DNA of 64,000 nt from Peribacillus kribbensis DSM 17871 (GCF_000430765.1 NZ_AUMQ01000016.1:62001-126000), one strand, 5' to 3'. Numbered from the stretch's first letter, positions 1-9,748 are shown. The notes: generated by a model not told the origin, from the sequence alone. Program-made: numbers and translations.

Positions 1-1456
1 GATTATACTTTTCTTCTAGCTGCTTTTGATCATAGTTAGTGATATTATCTAACCGAGTAACTGTCTCCGATTGAATTGTTTCAAGAATCTGTTTAAATCG
101 TTTGCTTTGACCAGAAAGTGTGTCCTTTAATCTATTCTTTAGGATATCTTCTTTATCATTGAGTATAGATGGAAATTCTTTCTCTTTGATTCGATCGATA
201 TTTGAAAGGTACTTAAACAGCTCTGGATCATTCTTCATTGCTGGAAAAGTTACCTTTAGTCGCTCGACAACATGGCCTTCAAGCTCGTCCAGATTCTTCA
301 ATCTTTTATGACCTATGCTGTATAAAACAGACGAAATGAATTGTGGCGGCATATATTCTTTCAAGGAGAGGAGCGTTTTATTATTTGGATTTTTTTTTAA
401 TTCTTCATCGACAATATGAAGGGCATGTCTTATCAGTTTATTCCTTAATTCCAAATACCCCTCTTCCAATACCCCGCCTGGTTTTAGGTTTAGTAATGCA
501 TTGTCAAATTTGCTTCCAAGAATGATGCCTTTACGAATGCCTTCCGTCGGTAAAGTATTTACAATAAACTCCACGTCATGACTACTCATGAAACGACTAG
601 CTCGGCTTAATAGGAAGATGGCATCGCATTGTCCTAAATATTTTCTTGTAACCATCCCACGAGAAACGATAGGATCGTTTGTTCCTGGTGTATCAATGAT
701 TTCTAAATCCTTCAAACTTGGAACATCTAGATAAACATTGGTGCTTTTTACAATAGGTGTTAGTATACCAGTTGCCCCCACGTAATAACTAAGCCGGCCA
801 ACTAAATCATCAATATTTTCAACTCCAATGATTGTTTCCGATTTCCCAAGGTAACTATCAACATCTAATCCGTTTTTCAACACAAGTTGAGTAAGCTCTT
901 TACAGCCTGACTTTTCTTTAGGCACTCTTTCCTCTACATATCTCTTAATTTCTTCAGCAGAAATGTTGACCTTTTCTGCTGTATTAGAACTTTCTAAACT
1001 TAATCGTAAGGAAGAAAAAGGATTGGAATTTTCACTTCTTTTTTTCGCAATTAGTTCATTTTTGAACTTCTCGTAATCTAGGTCATATTGATGGGAGAGA
1101 TCTTCAATTGTTTCCCAGTCCTTACGGCTGTAGAAAAAAACTTCCGCCTTTAGATTTCTAGAATAGGATATTTTGGTCAAAGCGGCTGTCATCGGTGTTG
1201 GTGCCTCCGGCAGAATCTTTTTGCCTTCGAAGAGGAATGCATTTATAAAAGAGGACTTTCCAGCTTTCACTTCCCCAACAATACCAATTTTCAGCAATTT
1301 TTCTCCACGGACAATTCCCTCGATTTTTTCACGGAATTCAGACGAAAAGACATGCAAATCAGTAAGTACCTGATCAGAAATCAGTTCTGTTTTTGGTACA
1401 TATTTTTTTGAGATTTCCTCATATCTATTAATCATAATTTCATAATTGTGTTCCAT
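1..1456 (-). CDS. Dynamin-family GTPase (3' end cut by window edge)
   Basis: Large GTPase of the bacterial dynamin family; 485 codons are visible and the C-terminus lies beyond the left edge. Motifs seen: P-loop GEVKAGKSS at about residues 61-69, Thr in TPMT (87-90) as a possible G2, DTPG at 255-258 (G3) and SKFD at 315-318 as a probable G4. The remaining visible part is helical and charged, as expected for a dynamin stalk. Family knowledge: these proteins hydrolyse GTP and bind, tether or remodel membranes. The ATG at 1456 has a purine-rich GGATGTGG upstream. It begins 12 bp after the stop of another dynamin-like gene, so the two probably work as a pair, as other tandem bacterial dynamins do. 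This is the last visible gene of a long operon. The family call is firm; the role is unknown. Confidence 0.85.
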   Translation of the reverse strand, partial: MEHNYEIMINRYEEISKKYVPKTELISDQVLTDLHVFSSEFREKIEGIVRGEKLLKIGIVGEVKAGKSSFINAFLFEGKKILPEAPTPMTAALTKISYSRNLKAEVFFYSRKDWETIEDLSHQYDLDYEKFKNELIAKKRSENSNPFSSLRLSLESSNTAEKVNISAEEIKRYVEERVPKEKSGCKELTQLVLKNGLDVDSYLGKSETIIGVENIDDLVGRLSYYVGATGILTPIVKSTNVYLDVPSLKDLEIIDTPGTNDPIVSRGMVTRKYLGQCDAIFLLSRASRFMSSHDVEFIVNTLPTEGIRKGIILGSKFDNALLNLKPGGVLEEGYLELRNKLIRHALHIVDEELKKNPNNKTLLSLKEYMPPQFISSVLYSIGHKRLKNLDELEGHVVERLKVTFPAMKNDPELFKYLSNIDRIKEKEFPSILNDKEDILKNRLKDTLSGQSKRFKQILETIQSETVTRLDNITNYDQKQLEEKYN

Positions 1457-1468
1457 ATCGACCACATC

Positions 1469-3151
1469 CTAAGCTAAGTTTTGTCTAATGCTTTCTAGCC
1501 TTTGAATATCGGATTTTAACTGATTAAGATATTCAGCTAATTCACTCTCTTTTTTCTCTTTACTATTAATTGATTGGTGTAGCGCTGACGATAAACTTAA
1601 CATTTCTTCTTCCATCTCTTGCTTAAACTTTTGTAAAAATTCATTCTTTACATTTTCTAAATTGTCTTCGATATTCCCACGAATTTTATTAGTAATTTGG
1701 GGGATGATTTGCGTTTCAACCTGCTCTTTCAATTTCTCAAGTTGGCGTTCCTCACTGCCAATACCAAGTACTTTTAAAATATCCGGCAGGAAAAATATAA
1801 TTAACTCAACCCACGGGGCCACCACACCTGTTATAATAGCCAATCCACCAACAGAAACTTTATATATCTTTTCAAAGCGTTTCATAAACTCTGCATTTTC
1901 TGCAAGCTTATTAAGCCCCTCTTGAACAAGTTCAATCGCAGCTCCTACTTTTTGTGATGATACATTTATGCCTTGGGCGATCTGATTAGCATCTAATAAT
2001 TCTGTTGACATGGAAGCAACGAGATCAGAAAAAGTGAGCTCTAAATGTTGATTAGTTGAACAAATTAGAACTGGGCGGACGAGTTCATTTATTTTTTGAT
2101 TAAATGAGGTTTCCCCTGCCTTTGCACTTAGAGCTAGCGAGTTAGACTCATTCATTAGTACATTCTGTACATCACTTAAAATATTTTCCTTCACAACATT
2201 TCTTATTCTATGCGTAATTTGTGTTTCTTCCTGTTTAAATTTATTAGTTAAACCCTTAATTTTTGCTTCAATTTCATGAATACGGGCAGTAATCTCATCA
2301 GTATCAACATCTGAGTTTCTTACAATAACATCAAGATTCAGTTTTACTCTAGCTATGAATTGAAGCAGTTCCGGTAGAAATCTCTTTTTAAATAAATCAT
2401 CCTTTTGGAAAGATTGAATTGCCTTTAAAAAACCAGCATTTCCATTTTCTATCCGATCAGAAGCCGTCTCAACCATAACCCCTTTTGAGATTCCATCAAC
2501 CACACTTTTTACATTGTCAACGACTTTCCCCATTTCCGCCTTTGTCCTTTGATCAATCTTGTTTACAATGACTGCATAATTTAATTGGTATAGATCAAGC
2601 TCATATAAGAAATTTAGTACACTTGACTTAATTGAACCATCCTCAGAGTCAACGACAATAAGGAAAACAATTCCTTCTTTTAAATATTGAAAAATGGCTT
2701 TATTGTGCTCTTTAATTCCTGAGTCAAAGCCAGGCATATCAACTAGAGTCACATCCCCTAATGCCCGGATTTTCTCGTTTTCTAAATAAACTTCAATAAA
2801 TCGAAAGGTAGTTGCATCTATTTCCTTAATTTTCTCAAGTGGGAAAATCTGAGTTTCGCCCGTTTGTTTATGAGCAACAATTTTATTTTCTCCGTATTTA
2901 ATTTCTGCAGCAATAGCTGTCTCAGGTGTAATTTCTACTGGCAATAGCTCGGTTTCCAAAAAGGAATTAATGAGTGTACTCTTTCCTGCATTGAACCCTC
3001 CAACAATAGGCATCTTCACTGTAAACGACTCCATTTCTGAAGCCAACTTATCTAAAGACGCAGGAATTTCTTCTGGCAGATGATGATTAACCGCTATTTC
3101 CTTAATTTCCATAACCGTTTGTACATATGTTTGCTTTTGATTCACGTCCAT
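1469..3151 (-). CDS. Dynamin-family GTPase, full length
   Basis: A 560-residue dynamin-like GTPase. The GTPase domain has GGFNAGKST at 51-59 (P-loop), a Thr-rich switch region near 76-80 (TPETA), DMPG at 138-141 (G3) and NKID at 197-200 (G4), all intact. Long helical segments follow. A strongly hydrophobic stretch at about 432-462 could be a membrane paddle or insertion segment. The C-terminal 100 residues are predicted coiled coil. Expected activity is GTP-driven membrane association at the inner face of the cytoplasmic membrane. It lies 14 bp after the SUKH gene and 12 bp before the partner dynamin, so it is probably translated from the same transcript. The membrane role is inferred from family and the hydrophobic segment. 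Confidence 0.88.
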   Translation of the reverse strand: MDVNQKQTYVQTVMEIKEIAVNHHLPEEIPASLDKLASEMESFTVKMPIVGGFNAGKSTLINSFLETELLPVEITPETAIAAEIKYGENKIVAHKQTGETQIFPLEKIKEIDATTFRFIEVYLENEKIRALGDVTLVDMPGFDSGIKEHNKAIFQYLKEGIVFLIVVDSEDGSIKSSVLNFLYELDLYQLNYAVIVNKIDQRTKAEMGKVVDNVKSVVDGISKGVMVETASDRIENGNAGFLKAIQSFQKDDLFKKRFLPELLQFIARVKLNLDVIVRNSDVDTDEITARIHEIEAKIKGLTNKFKQEETQITHRIRNVVKENILSDVQNVLMNESNSLALSAKAGETSFNQKINELVRPVLICSTNQHLELTFSDLVASMSTELLDANQIAQGINVSSQKVGAAIELVQEGLNKLAENAEFMKRFEKIYKVSVGGLAIITGVVAPWVELIIFFLPDILKVLGIGSEERQLEKLKEQVETQIIPQITNKIRGNIEDNLENVKNEFLQKFKQEMEEEMLSLSSALHQSINSKEKKESELAEYLNQLKSDIQRLESIRQNLA

Positions 3152-3165
3152 CTCTCCGTTCTTAT

Positions 3166-3576
3166 TTAGTAAATTGCATTTATAAACGTTTGAAAATTTT
3201 TACTGACGTACTCCACCCCATCAATTTCATGGTGATATAAGACTACGATTGGCTCGGTTTCTCCTTCACCACTACATAAGCAAAGATAATCTCCAGATGG
3301 TGTATTGGCGAAAGGGAACATCGTTTTTGGAAGCTTGAGCCATGTTCTCACTTCATAAACATTAACTGTATAGTCTTGTTTAATCGGCAAAAAGGATTTT
3401 ATTACGCGTTCTTTTCGGGTATATGTAATAAACCTTCGCTTGTTTGGCCTTCCTCCATGATAATGATAGAGAATTTTTTTATAGGCTAAAGGAAAACTTA
3501 TTTGAAAATCAAATTCAAGTTTTTCGATATCTTTAATTACTAATGGCATTTTCACAAAATTCCATTCAAGCTTCAC
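3166..3576 (-). CDS. SMI1/KNR4 (SUKH) superfamily protein, likely immunity protein
   Basis: A 136-residue protein with the layout of a SUKH/SMI1-KNR4 domain: an N-terminal helix pair with IEKLEFDFQISFPLAYKKIL, then a Gly-rich turn (HGGRP), a strand with FLPI, the PFANTPSGDYLCL core typical of the fold, and a C-terminal helix (VSKNFQTFINAIY). Single-domain SUKH proteins are the commonest immunity proteins of polymorphic toxins, neutralising nuclease or other toxin domains by direct binding. The gene directly follows a WHH-nuclease gene with a 12-bp gap, the usual toxin-immunity arrangement. No signal peptide is seen, so it is cytoplasmic. Start chosen at the ATG 12 bp after the toxin stop. Fold assignment is by pattern, not by search. 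Confidence 0.75.
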   Translation of the reverse strand: MKLEWNFVKMPLVIKDIEKLEFDFQISFPLAYKKILYHYHGGRPNKRRFITYTRKERVIKSFLPIKQDYTVNVYEVRTWLKLPKTMFPFANTPSGDYLCLCSGEGETEPIVVLYHHEIDGVEYVSKNFQTFINAIY

Positions 3577-3588
3577 ACATTACATCTC

Positions 3589-4563
3589 CTAACGATATTC
3601 TGTTCCGCCTCCCCAAATAAACCTGCCTCCTGTATGCCCGGTATGAGCATGGATTCCCTCAGGGACCAGTTCTAATCTTCCGGGAACTTGATGGTGATGC
3701 CAGACATACCCGTCTGGTGTCTCTCCCATTCGAATTTGATCCAACTGTTCAGATGAAAACTCCCCTCGCAATTCCGGATTTAGTTCAAGCTGATTGGCAA
3801 GGTAACTATTGGCTGCTTCGAACTGGACATAATCACTTTCTAAATAAAGATCCTCAGGAATAGAAACAGCTGCTGTCTCTTGAAAATCAGGATATACACC
3901 CGTAACAAGCTGACCGTTTGAAAGTTCAATCGTCTCTTTTTCATAAGGAACTCCTGTTTCATCATGGACATCGCCCTCAATATCAGCATTCACTGTTTGA
4001 ATGACGTATTCATCAGAGGAGTCATCCGTTAAATATAAACCTTCGTTTTCCTGTAGCCCATGGATACTATGAAAGAATAACTCATTTGAATCTACCGTTT
4101 CTGTTACCTCTGCTGCATGCTCGACGATACCATCTATTACATCCACAATCCCCACTGCTACGCTCCCAACAATCATCGTTTTAGCAATTCCTTTTGTTCC
4201 ATTAAGCAGCCTCCGAGAATCCCTGTCTACTACACCAACAACAATATCCTTGCCGTTTTGAGCAGTATGGATAACCATAGTTTCAAGCCCATTTGCTGTC
4301 CTTTCCATTACAGCATATAGCTCTTTTAATCCTTCATTTCGCACATGCTTATTATTGGTAAGCAAGCCTTTTACGGTACTGACTGTTCCAGAGCCCAATT
4401 GGCCAATCGATTGCCCGGTACTTATGGATACCTTTTGAATATCCGTGCCAACTTCCTGAAAAAACTCACTCCCCGTTATTCGTCCAAAAAATTTGACTGG
4501 TTCTCCCAGGACATAGCCAGAAGCCTGTCCAAAAGCATAACCTCCAGTATGAAAAAATCCCAT
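3589..4563 (-). CDS. Toxin-like protein with C-terminal WHH/HNH nuclease domain
   Basis: A 324-residue protein when started at ATG 4563, which has a good AGGAG seven bases upstream; an in-frame start at 4608 lacks one. The last 40 residues contain WHHHQ (about 288-292), then VPEGIHAHTGHTGG and WGG. This is the signature of the WHH branch of the HNH/Endo VII nuclease superfamily found at the tips of polymorphic toxins. The N-terminal half is Gly/Ser/Thr-rich with amphipathic helices and one hydrophobic stretch (IAKTMIVGSVAVGIV). There is no signal peptide, LXG, RHS or pre-toxin domain, so secretion is not evident. It sits between an Hsp70-vWA gene and a SUKH gene, suggesting an intracellular effector held in check by immunity protein and chaperones. 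Target (DNA or RNA) is not decidable here. Confidence 0.78.
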   Translation of the reverse strand: MGFFHTGGYAFGQASGYVLGEPVKFFGRITGSEFFQEVGTDIQKVSISTGQSIGQLGSGTVSTVKGLLTNNKHVRNEGLKELYAVMERTANGLETMVIHTAQNGKDIVVGVVDRDSRRLLNGTKGIAKTMIVGSVAVGIVDVIDGIVEHAAEVTETVDSNELFFHSIHGLQENEGLYLTDDSSDEYVIQTVNADIEGDVHDETGVPYEKETIELSNGQLVTGVYPDFQETAAVSIPEDLYLESDYVQFEAANSYLANQLELNPELRGEFSSEQLDQIRMGETPDGYVWHHHQVPGRLELVPEGIHAHTGHTGGRFIWGGGTEYR

Positions 4564-4669
4564 TCCACATCTCCTTCCATCTATAGAAAAGAAAAACAAA
4601 AAGCACAAAAAATCAATTTATAAAAATGATTGAATTGTGCTTTTACCGCTAAGCCTTTTGATTCTACTA

Positions 4670-6736
4670 CTAAACTGCAACCAATGATGCAACCTCTTCT
4701 GCTATTTCATTAATAACTTCTACAAAACGATGGTATTCAGATATTAAATAATGCTTTCCTCCTGTAGAAGTAGCAAAGTTCCGGTAATAATTATAGTTGG
4801 GCGATACGACAAAGGTTGTCATTTCCGCACCTTTCAATTCTTTCAATACTTCATCTGCGCTGTATTTCCCCTTTCCAGCTGATGTATGGGCTGACGCGTC
4901 TGTGACTACAATCGCCACACGATTGACATCTTCATTCGATTTTTTAAATGTTTTCGCACAAAGCATTATCGCCTCAAAGGTAGTTTCTGGCTCATCCCCG
5001 CCATAATATCTAGGACAGTTGGTGACCTCACGTTTAAACTGATCGATATTCTGAGTCAGGCCGTATAGCACTGGCTGTTCGCCATAACATTCATCCCCAT
5101 AAACCAGTAATCCGAGTTTCAGATTAGCACCAGAACGTTGTACTTCATTTGCAAAAGCATGACAGGTCTGCTTAACACCCTCAATATATGGAGCCATACT
5201 CCCTGTCGTATCAATGACAAAGTAAACATGAACCGGTTTTGCTGTTGGCTTTTCAATTGGCTTTCCCTTTTCCATTACAACTGTTTTACTAGACCCCGTT
5301 TTCTTATCAGTAGCAGTTACGGTTAATATCCGACTTTCATCAAACTCAAAAGTAACCTCAATGCGCGGCACCCCTTTTGGTGCTCGCTCAATATTGTCAA
5401 GGGTAAATCCTCCGTAACATTCATTTTGATTGACATCTTCTGTGTTTTCCCCCTCAAACACATTAATAGCTATCGAGGTTTGGTTATTCATTACCGTTGT
5501 AAATTCCTTTGTCTCTTTGGTAGGATAATAGCTCCCTTTTAGAAGAATCGGTTCAAATTCTTCACCCGTTACTTCTATTCCTAAAGAATGAGATATCATA
5601 TCTTGAACGACATCACCTAAACCATGGGCAGTATTATAAGCCAATTGGGCAGCTCCCATAGCGACTATCTTTGAAAGATCGATATCTGAATAAGGATTTT
5701 TTTTGAAATAATTCTTAATAAACTCTTTCACAAATGGTAATTGGGAACTTCCTCCTACTAAAATCACCCTTGATATCCGATCTATTGAGGTCTCAGAACG
5801 ATTTAGTAGCATTTTCACCTCTCGTTCAATACGATCAATCAGTTCTTCTGATTTACTTCCAAACTGATCTCGTGTCACAATCATATCTAAACTATGTTGA
5901 ACCCCATCTTTTTCATATAAATTGGCTACAACGATATTAGCAGAATCCGATTGGCTTAATTCCTTTTTTGCCGCTTCTGCAGCCTGTAATAATTTTTGAC
6001 GTAAATTCGCATACAGGGAGGCATCGAGTCCGGATTGGGCTTGACTGGCCAAATTTATGCCTTGAGTTTTCCTAAGTTCTGAAAAAATCATCCCTAATAA
6101 AACGTCATCAAAATCATCACCGCCGAGTTTCTTATCCCCGCCGATTTGGTTAGTCACATACGAACGGCTGGCACCTGTTCCTTTAACGGTAAGTAACGAA
6201 ACGTCAAACGTACCTCCACCTAAGTCGAATATGAACAACTGCTCATCGCTTCCCATAATTTCATGCCCATACGCAATAGCTGCTGCAACAGGCTCTGTAA
6301 CAATACGCTTTACTTTAAACCCTGCGCGTTCTCCTGCTTTTTTTGTTTCATCAATTTGATTTGATGTAAAATAAGCTGGTACTGTAATGACCGCTTCAAT
6401 CTCTGCACTATCATCAACACCAAAATGTTTTTGAACATTTTTATAAATGTGAGAAAGCAGTTCGGTTGCTACATCTGTTGGTGTGAAAATCTCGCCGTCA
6501 ATGTTCCATGCTTTTTCCAAATCTCCCATATACGTTTTGGAAGAGCTAATATAATTCGTTGCATAAACAACTGATTTTCTCTTCGCTATTGAACCAAATG
6601 CCTTTTTACCACTCTGATATAAAAAGACAGATGGCAATACTTCTTCACGTCCAAATGAAATAAATTCATATCGTCCATCTATTAACGTACAACATGCTGA
6701 ATTGGTTGTACCTAAGTCAATCCCCACTGTTAACAC
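4670..6736 (-). CDS. Hsp70 family ATPase with C-terminal vWA domain
   Basis: A 688-residue fusion. Residues 1 to about 380 form a complete Hsp70 ATPase domain: IDLGTTNS at 6-13, FDLGGGTFDVS (phosphate 2) and ILVGGSSQLPFV (adenosine motif). A substrate-binding beta domain follows to about 490, with SLGIEV and FEFDESRILTVTATD strands typical of DnaK. Instead of the helical lid, residues 500-688 form a von Willebrand factor A domain with a full MIDAS: DTTGS at 509-513, Thr near 586 and VVTDAS with Asp near 613. vWA domains bind partners through a metal ion, so this may tether the chaperone to another operon product. It lies 19 bp after the preceding Hsp70 gene. The domain calls are clear; the partner is unknown. 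Confidence 0.9.
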   Translation of the reverse strand: MLTVGIDLGTTNSACCTLIDGRYEFISFGREEVLPSVFLYQSGKKAFGSIAKRKSVVYATNYISSSKTYMGDLEKAWNIDGEIFTPTDVATELLSHIYKNVQKHFGVDDSAEIEAVITVPAYFTSNQIDETKKAGERAGFKVKRIVTEPVAAAIAYGHEIMGSDEQLFIFDLGGGTFDVSLLTVKGTGASRSYVTNQIGGDKKLGGDDFDDVLLGMIFSELRKTQGINLASQAQSGLDASLYANLRQKLLQAAEAAKKELSQSDSANIVVANLYEKDGVQHSLDMIVTRDQFGSKSEELIDRIEREVKMLLNRSETSIDRISRVILVGGSSQLPFVKEFIKNYFKKNPYSDIDLSKIVAMGAAQLAYNTAHGLGDVVQDMISHSLGIEVTGEEFEPILLKGSYYPTKETKEFTTVMNNQTSIAINVFEGENTEDVNQNECYGGFTLDNIERAPKGVPRIEVTFEFDESRILTVTATDKKTGSSKTVVMEKGKPIEKPTAKPVHVYFVIDTTGSMAPYIEGVKQTCHAFANEVQRSGANLKLGLLVYGDECYGEQPVLYGLTQNIDQFKREVTNCPRYYGGDEPETTFEAIMLCAKTFKKSNEDVNRVAIVVTDASAHTSAGKGKYSADEVLKELKGAEMTTFVVSPNYNYYRNFATSTGGKHYLISEYHRFVEVINEIAEEVASLVAV

Positions 6737-6755
6737 TATAATCCCTCCGAATCTA

Positions 6756-8204
6756 TTAGTCTTCTCTTACCTCATCCTCAACAACCAACTCGCCATCTTG
6801 ATATATTCGAAATAAGATGGCTCCTGTTTCATTCGTTCCTAATTTCAATGCTGCATCTTCTATAACATCGGGAATGTATGAAGCAACATCGATTGTTCCA
6901 ATTTGAGAGCAATTCTTTAGAAGAGAAGAATTCCCCTGATAAACCGCGACACTTGGTTTATTAATTGAATAGAAATCCTCTGACCATTTACCATAATTAG
7001 AGTTTCTTGGGAGGATGGCTTTCATTCGGCCTCCTTCATTAATGCCCGTACTGTGACTAACTTTTTGTATCACTCTAAACGGGGACTTTCCTGACACAAG
7101 CATACCGCAATACATACCAGCCCCTAATCCAACAAGTTCCTCCATGTTTTGAGGCATAATCGGCTTTTTATCAAAAAATTCGGTAAGAAGATCTTGGACC
7201 GCTGTGATTCGGCTTGAACCTCCTACTAACACAACATGCATAATATCTTCTACTTCTAGTTCGATATCATCAAGCGTATCTTCAAGCTTATCTCTTATTT
7301 TTACAAGTAAATCAGGCTCAATCCATTCGTTAAATGAATCTCTTTCGATATACTCATCGTATACTCCGCCCCATTCATCTTCAAAGAACAGGGGATATTC
7401 TTCTTCATAAGTGAGGGCTTTCTTTAGTTCTTCTGCCTCATGACGAATTTTATTTCGGAAGTTGTCCAAGCGTTTATCGGCAGGTTTGGTCGACAGATCA
7501 ATCTTTAACAGAGAGATGAGTTTATCAATAATCCTTTGGTCAATATCTTTTCCACCCAGTTTTTTATGACCATCTGTTGTAATAACTTCTATACAAACCG
7601 TCCCATCTGACTCAAACTTTTTTTCAAAAATAGTAATGTCTAGTGTTCCACCACCAAAGTCAAAAACCAGTACTTTTTCACCATCATGAATTTCCTTGTT
7701 TTCGAAAATACCGCAGGATAACGCAGCCGCAACTGGTTCCTCAATTAAGGCAAGAACCGGTAACCTGGCTAATTGAGCTGCTTGCTTAATTTTCTGCCTT
7801 TCACGGTGTCCGAAGGCAAAAGGCACACTGACGACAACACCATCAATTTCATTGCCACCATACATATTCTCTACCCTTTCCCGGATATAAGAAAAAATAT
7901 CTGCTGCGACATCAATAGCCGTTTTCAATTGATTAAAGATTGTCCTCTGCCAGCCATTCCCCTCAATTTCTCTTTTTATTGCACTAACAAATTGATGAGG
8001 ATCTAGTTCCATTTTTTTTATAGCTGGGGCACCAATCAAGTGTTCCTCCACGCTGTCATAGAAGATGACATTTTCAATCGGCCCAGACTTGCCATAACCT
8101 GTGCTAACCAACGGTGGAACCATCTCTACTTGATTATTATTCTCTTTCCAACGTGTCACACATAAAGTAGATGTTCCGAAGTCAATACCTAGATATATAC
8201 CCAT
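6756..8204 (-). CDS. Short Hsp70-family ATPase
   Basis: A 482-residue Hsp70-type actin-fold ATPase. It has GIDFGTSTLCVT at the N-terminus (phosphate 1), VFDFGGGTLDITIF (phosphate 2), EEPVAAAL (connect region) and VVLVGGSSRITAV (adenosine motif), so ATP binding looks intact. After about residue 375 only some 100 residues remain, too short for a DnaK substrate-binding domain plus lid. FGTST replaces the usual LGTTN, which marks a divergent subfamily. It closely resembles the gene at 13354-14811 over its full length, including the C-terminal extension, so the two are duplicates. It is co-transcribed, 19 bp before the Hsp70-vWA gene. Likely role: ATP-dependent conformational partner of other Hsp70s or of the helical proteins (inference). 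Confidence 0.87.
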   Translation of the reverse strand: MGIYLGIDFGTSTLCVTRWKENNNQVEMVPPLVSTGYGKSGPIENVIFYDSVEEHLIGAPAIKKMELDPHQFVSAIKREIEGNGWQRTIFNQLKTAIDVAADIFSYIRERVENMYGGNEIDGVVVSVPFAFGHRERQKIKQAAQLARLPVLALIEEPVAAALSCGIFENKEIHDGEKVLVFDFGGGTLDITIFEKKFESDGTVCIEVITTDGHKKLGGKDIDQRIIDKLISLLKIDLSTKPADKRLDNFRNKIRHEAEELKKALTYEEEYPLFFEDEWGGVYDEYIERDSFNEWIEPDLLVKIRDKLEDTLDDIELEVEDIMHVVLVGGSSRITAVQDLLTEFFDKKPIMPQNMEELVGLGAGMYCGMLVSGKSPFRVIQKVSHSTGINEGGRMKAILPRNSNYGKWSEDFYSINKPSVAVYQGNSSLLKNCSQIGTIDVASYIPDVIEDAALKLGTNETGAILFRIYQDGELVVEDEVRED

Positions 8205-8314
8205 TCACCTTTCCCACCTTACAAAGAAGAACAAGGTTGATACACTCCTTATTCTATTATTCGTGTCAATCAAAAATTTTGTTTTAGTATTATTACCCAT
8301 ACAGAATTACTACT

Positions 8315-9748
8315 CTATACGCCATATAGTTCACTATATTTTTGAAAATGGTTGCGATGCATATATGTCTTTACAGCAGGATTCTGCGGGACATTTGTGC
8401 ATACAATATGGAAAACCAGCTTGTCCATCTGAGAATTTCGTTCCGCATACTCTAATACTTTTGTCCAAATAAGCCGCTTACGATCTCTAAGCAATGCGGT
8501 CAGAAAATTAATATGTGTCTTATTGTTCATATCAATCTGACTAAGAAGCATATTCATCTGGTAATCAAAATTCCGCAGCTTTGAAAAAGAAATTGCTAGA
8601 TACTCTAGTCTCTTCAAGTTACCTGAATCCGTATCCTCTAACGCATTCATTAATCCCTCAACATCCTCAAATTCAGACAGGAACACCTTTTCTTTAATAG
8701 AATGTACATCGTCCACATAATTTATATGATAATTAGTCTTTTCGAAATATGCCGAAAACCTGCCTTTCAAATCCTCATTTTTCAGTTTTCCAAAACAATG
8801 ACGAATTATTTGACCAGCTTGAAAGGGATTTATTCGATATATATTTTCATAAAACGTTCTTAACTCCTCATAAATACCGTCATATTCATCTGTCAACCCT
8901 TTATCCATAAAGATTTGATCCAATACTGTCCGAAGTATTTTCAACCATTTCTTCATATTTTGAAAGGCGAGGTTGTCACGCACACCTCTTGGCTGCCTTG
9001 CCACTTTCTCCGTGGATATATTTGCTTTCGTAAGCACGATATCAAAAGCAGTGATTTTCCCGTTTCTTAGTGCTGCAAGCATATATCGTGGTGCAATCTC
9101 TGTCTTATCAACTTGCTCCACAATTAACTCTAGATGTTTACTCAGCTTATTTTCCTCTACGGGCATGCCACTTAAAATATAATCATCTCCACCTAATACG
9201 GGATACTGTTTCAGAAAGCTATTCCATTTGGTAAAAAACAGTGGAGAGCCTGCATAATACCCTAAAACACGCTGGACAAGGACTTTAAGTCGTTTTAATC
9301 CTAAATTACTTCCGTTTTCAATCATTTCTTCTGCTTCTAATGGATCAACCGTTCGCGCATAGTGTCCCAACAGATTTTTTCTAAAAATTTCCGGAACATC
9401 TAATTTATTCTCAGCCACCTCATTTAACAATTTCTTGCTAAATTCAGGATGAACCTCATTTATAATGGGCCGGATGATTTTGGAGAAATGTACTGGCTTC
9501 ATATCTCGTATCAGCCATGCATTCCGAAGAACCGTTTTAAAGAAAACATCCGGATGGTAGTTTTCTGCTTTGTACTTGCTGTACATTAATTCAAATTCAC
9601 CGTTAGAGAGACATTCTTTTATAAATGCAATATCCTGATTGCTGATATACATTTCGGCATCCCTTTCAAACCGACGGTTCAAAGCATCTTCAACACGCCG
9701 ATTTGCCAAGTGGATTTTATTCAAATCAAGAGCAATGTCTATGCTCAT
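8315..9748 (-). CDS. Helical protein of unknown function in the Hsp70 operon
   Basis: A 477-residue protein that I do not recognise. It looks almost wholly alpha-helical, with repeated Leu-rich amphipathic segments such as LKRLKVLVQRVLGYYAG and FQNMKKWLKILRTVLDQIF. This suggests a TPR-like or HEAT-like helical repeat scaffold. No signal peptide, membrane segment, nucleotide-binding motif, Cys cluster or HPD J-domain motif is visible. It lies 30 bp downstream of one Hsp70 gene and 110 bp upstream of another on the same strand. From position it may be an adaptor that presents a substrate to the chaperones. The reading frame and codon use match neighbours, so it is a real gene. The function is open. 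Confidence 0.7.
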   Translation of the reverse strand: MSIDIALDLNKIHLANRRVEDALNRRFERDAEMYISNQDIAFIKECLSNGEFELMYSKYKAENYHPDVFFKTVLRNAWLIRDMKPVHFSKIIRPIINEVHPEFSKKLLNEVAENKLDVPEIFRKNLLGHYARTVDPLEAEEMIENGSNLGLKRLKVLVQRVLGYYAGSPLFFTKWNSFLKQYPVLGGDDYILSGMPVEENKLSKHLELIVEQVDKTEIAPRYMLAALRNGKITAFDIVLTKANISTEKVARQPRGVRDNLAFQNMKKWLKILRTVLDQIFMDKGLTDEYDGIYEELRTFYENIYRINPFQAGQIIRHCFGKLKNEDLKGRFSAYFEKTNYHINYVDDVHSIKEKVFLSEFEDVEGLMNALEDTDSGNLKRLEYLAISFSKLRNFDYQMNMLLSQIDMNNKTHINFLTALLRDRKRLIWTKVLEYAERNSQMDKLVFHIVCTNVPQNPAVKTYMHRNHFQKYSELYGV

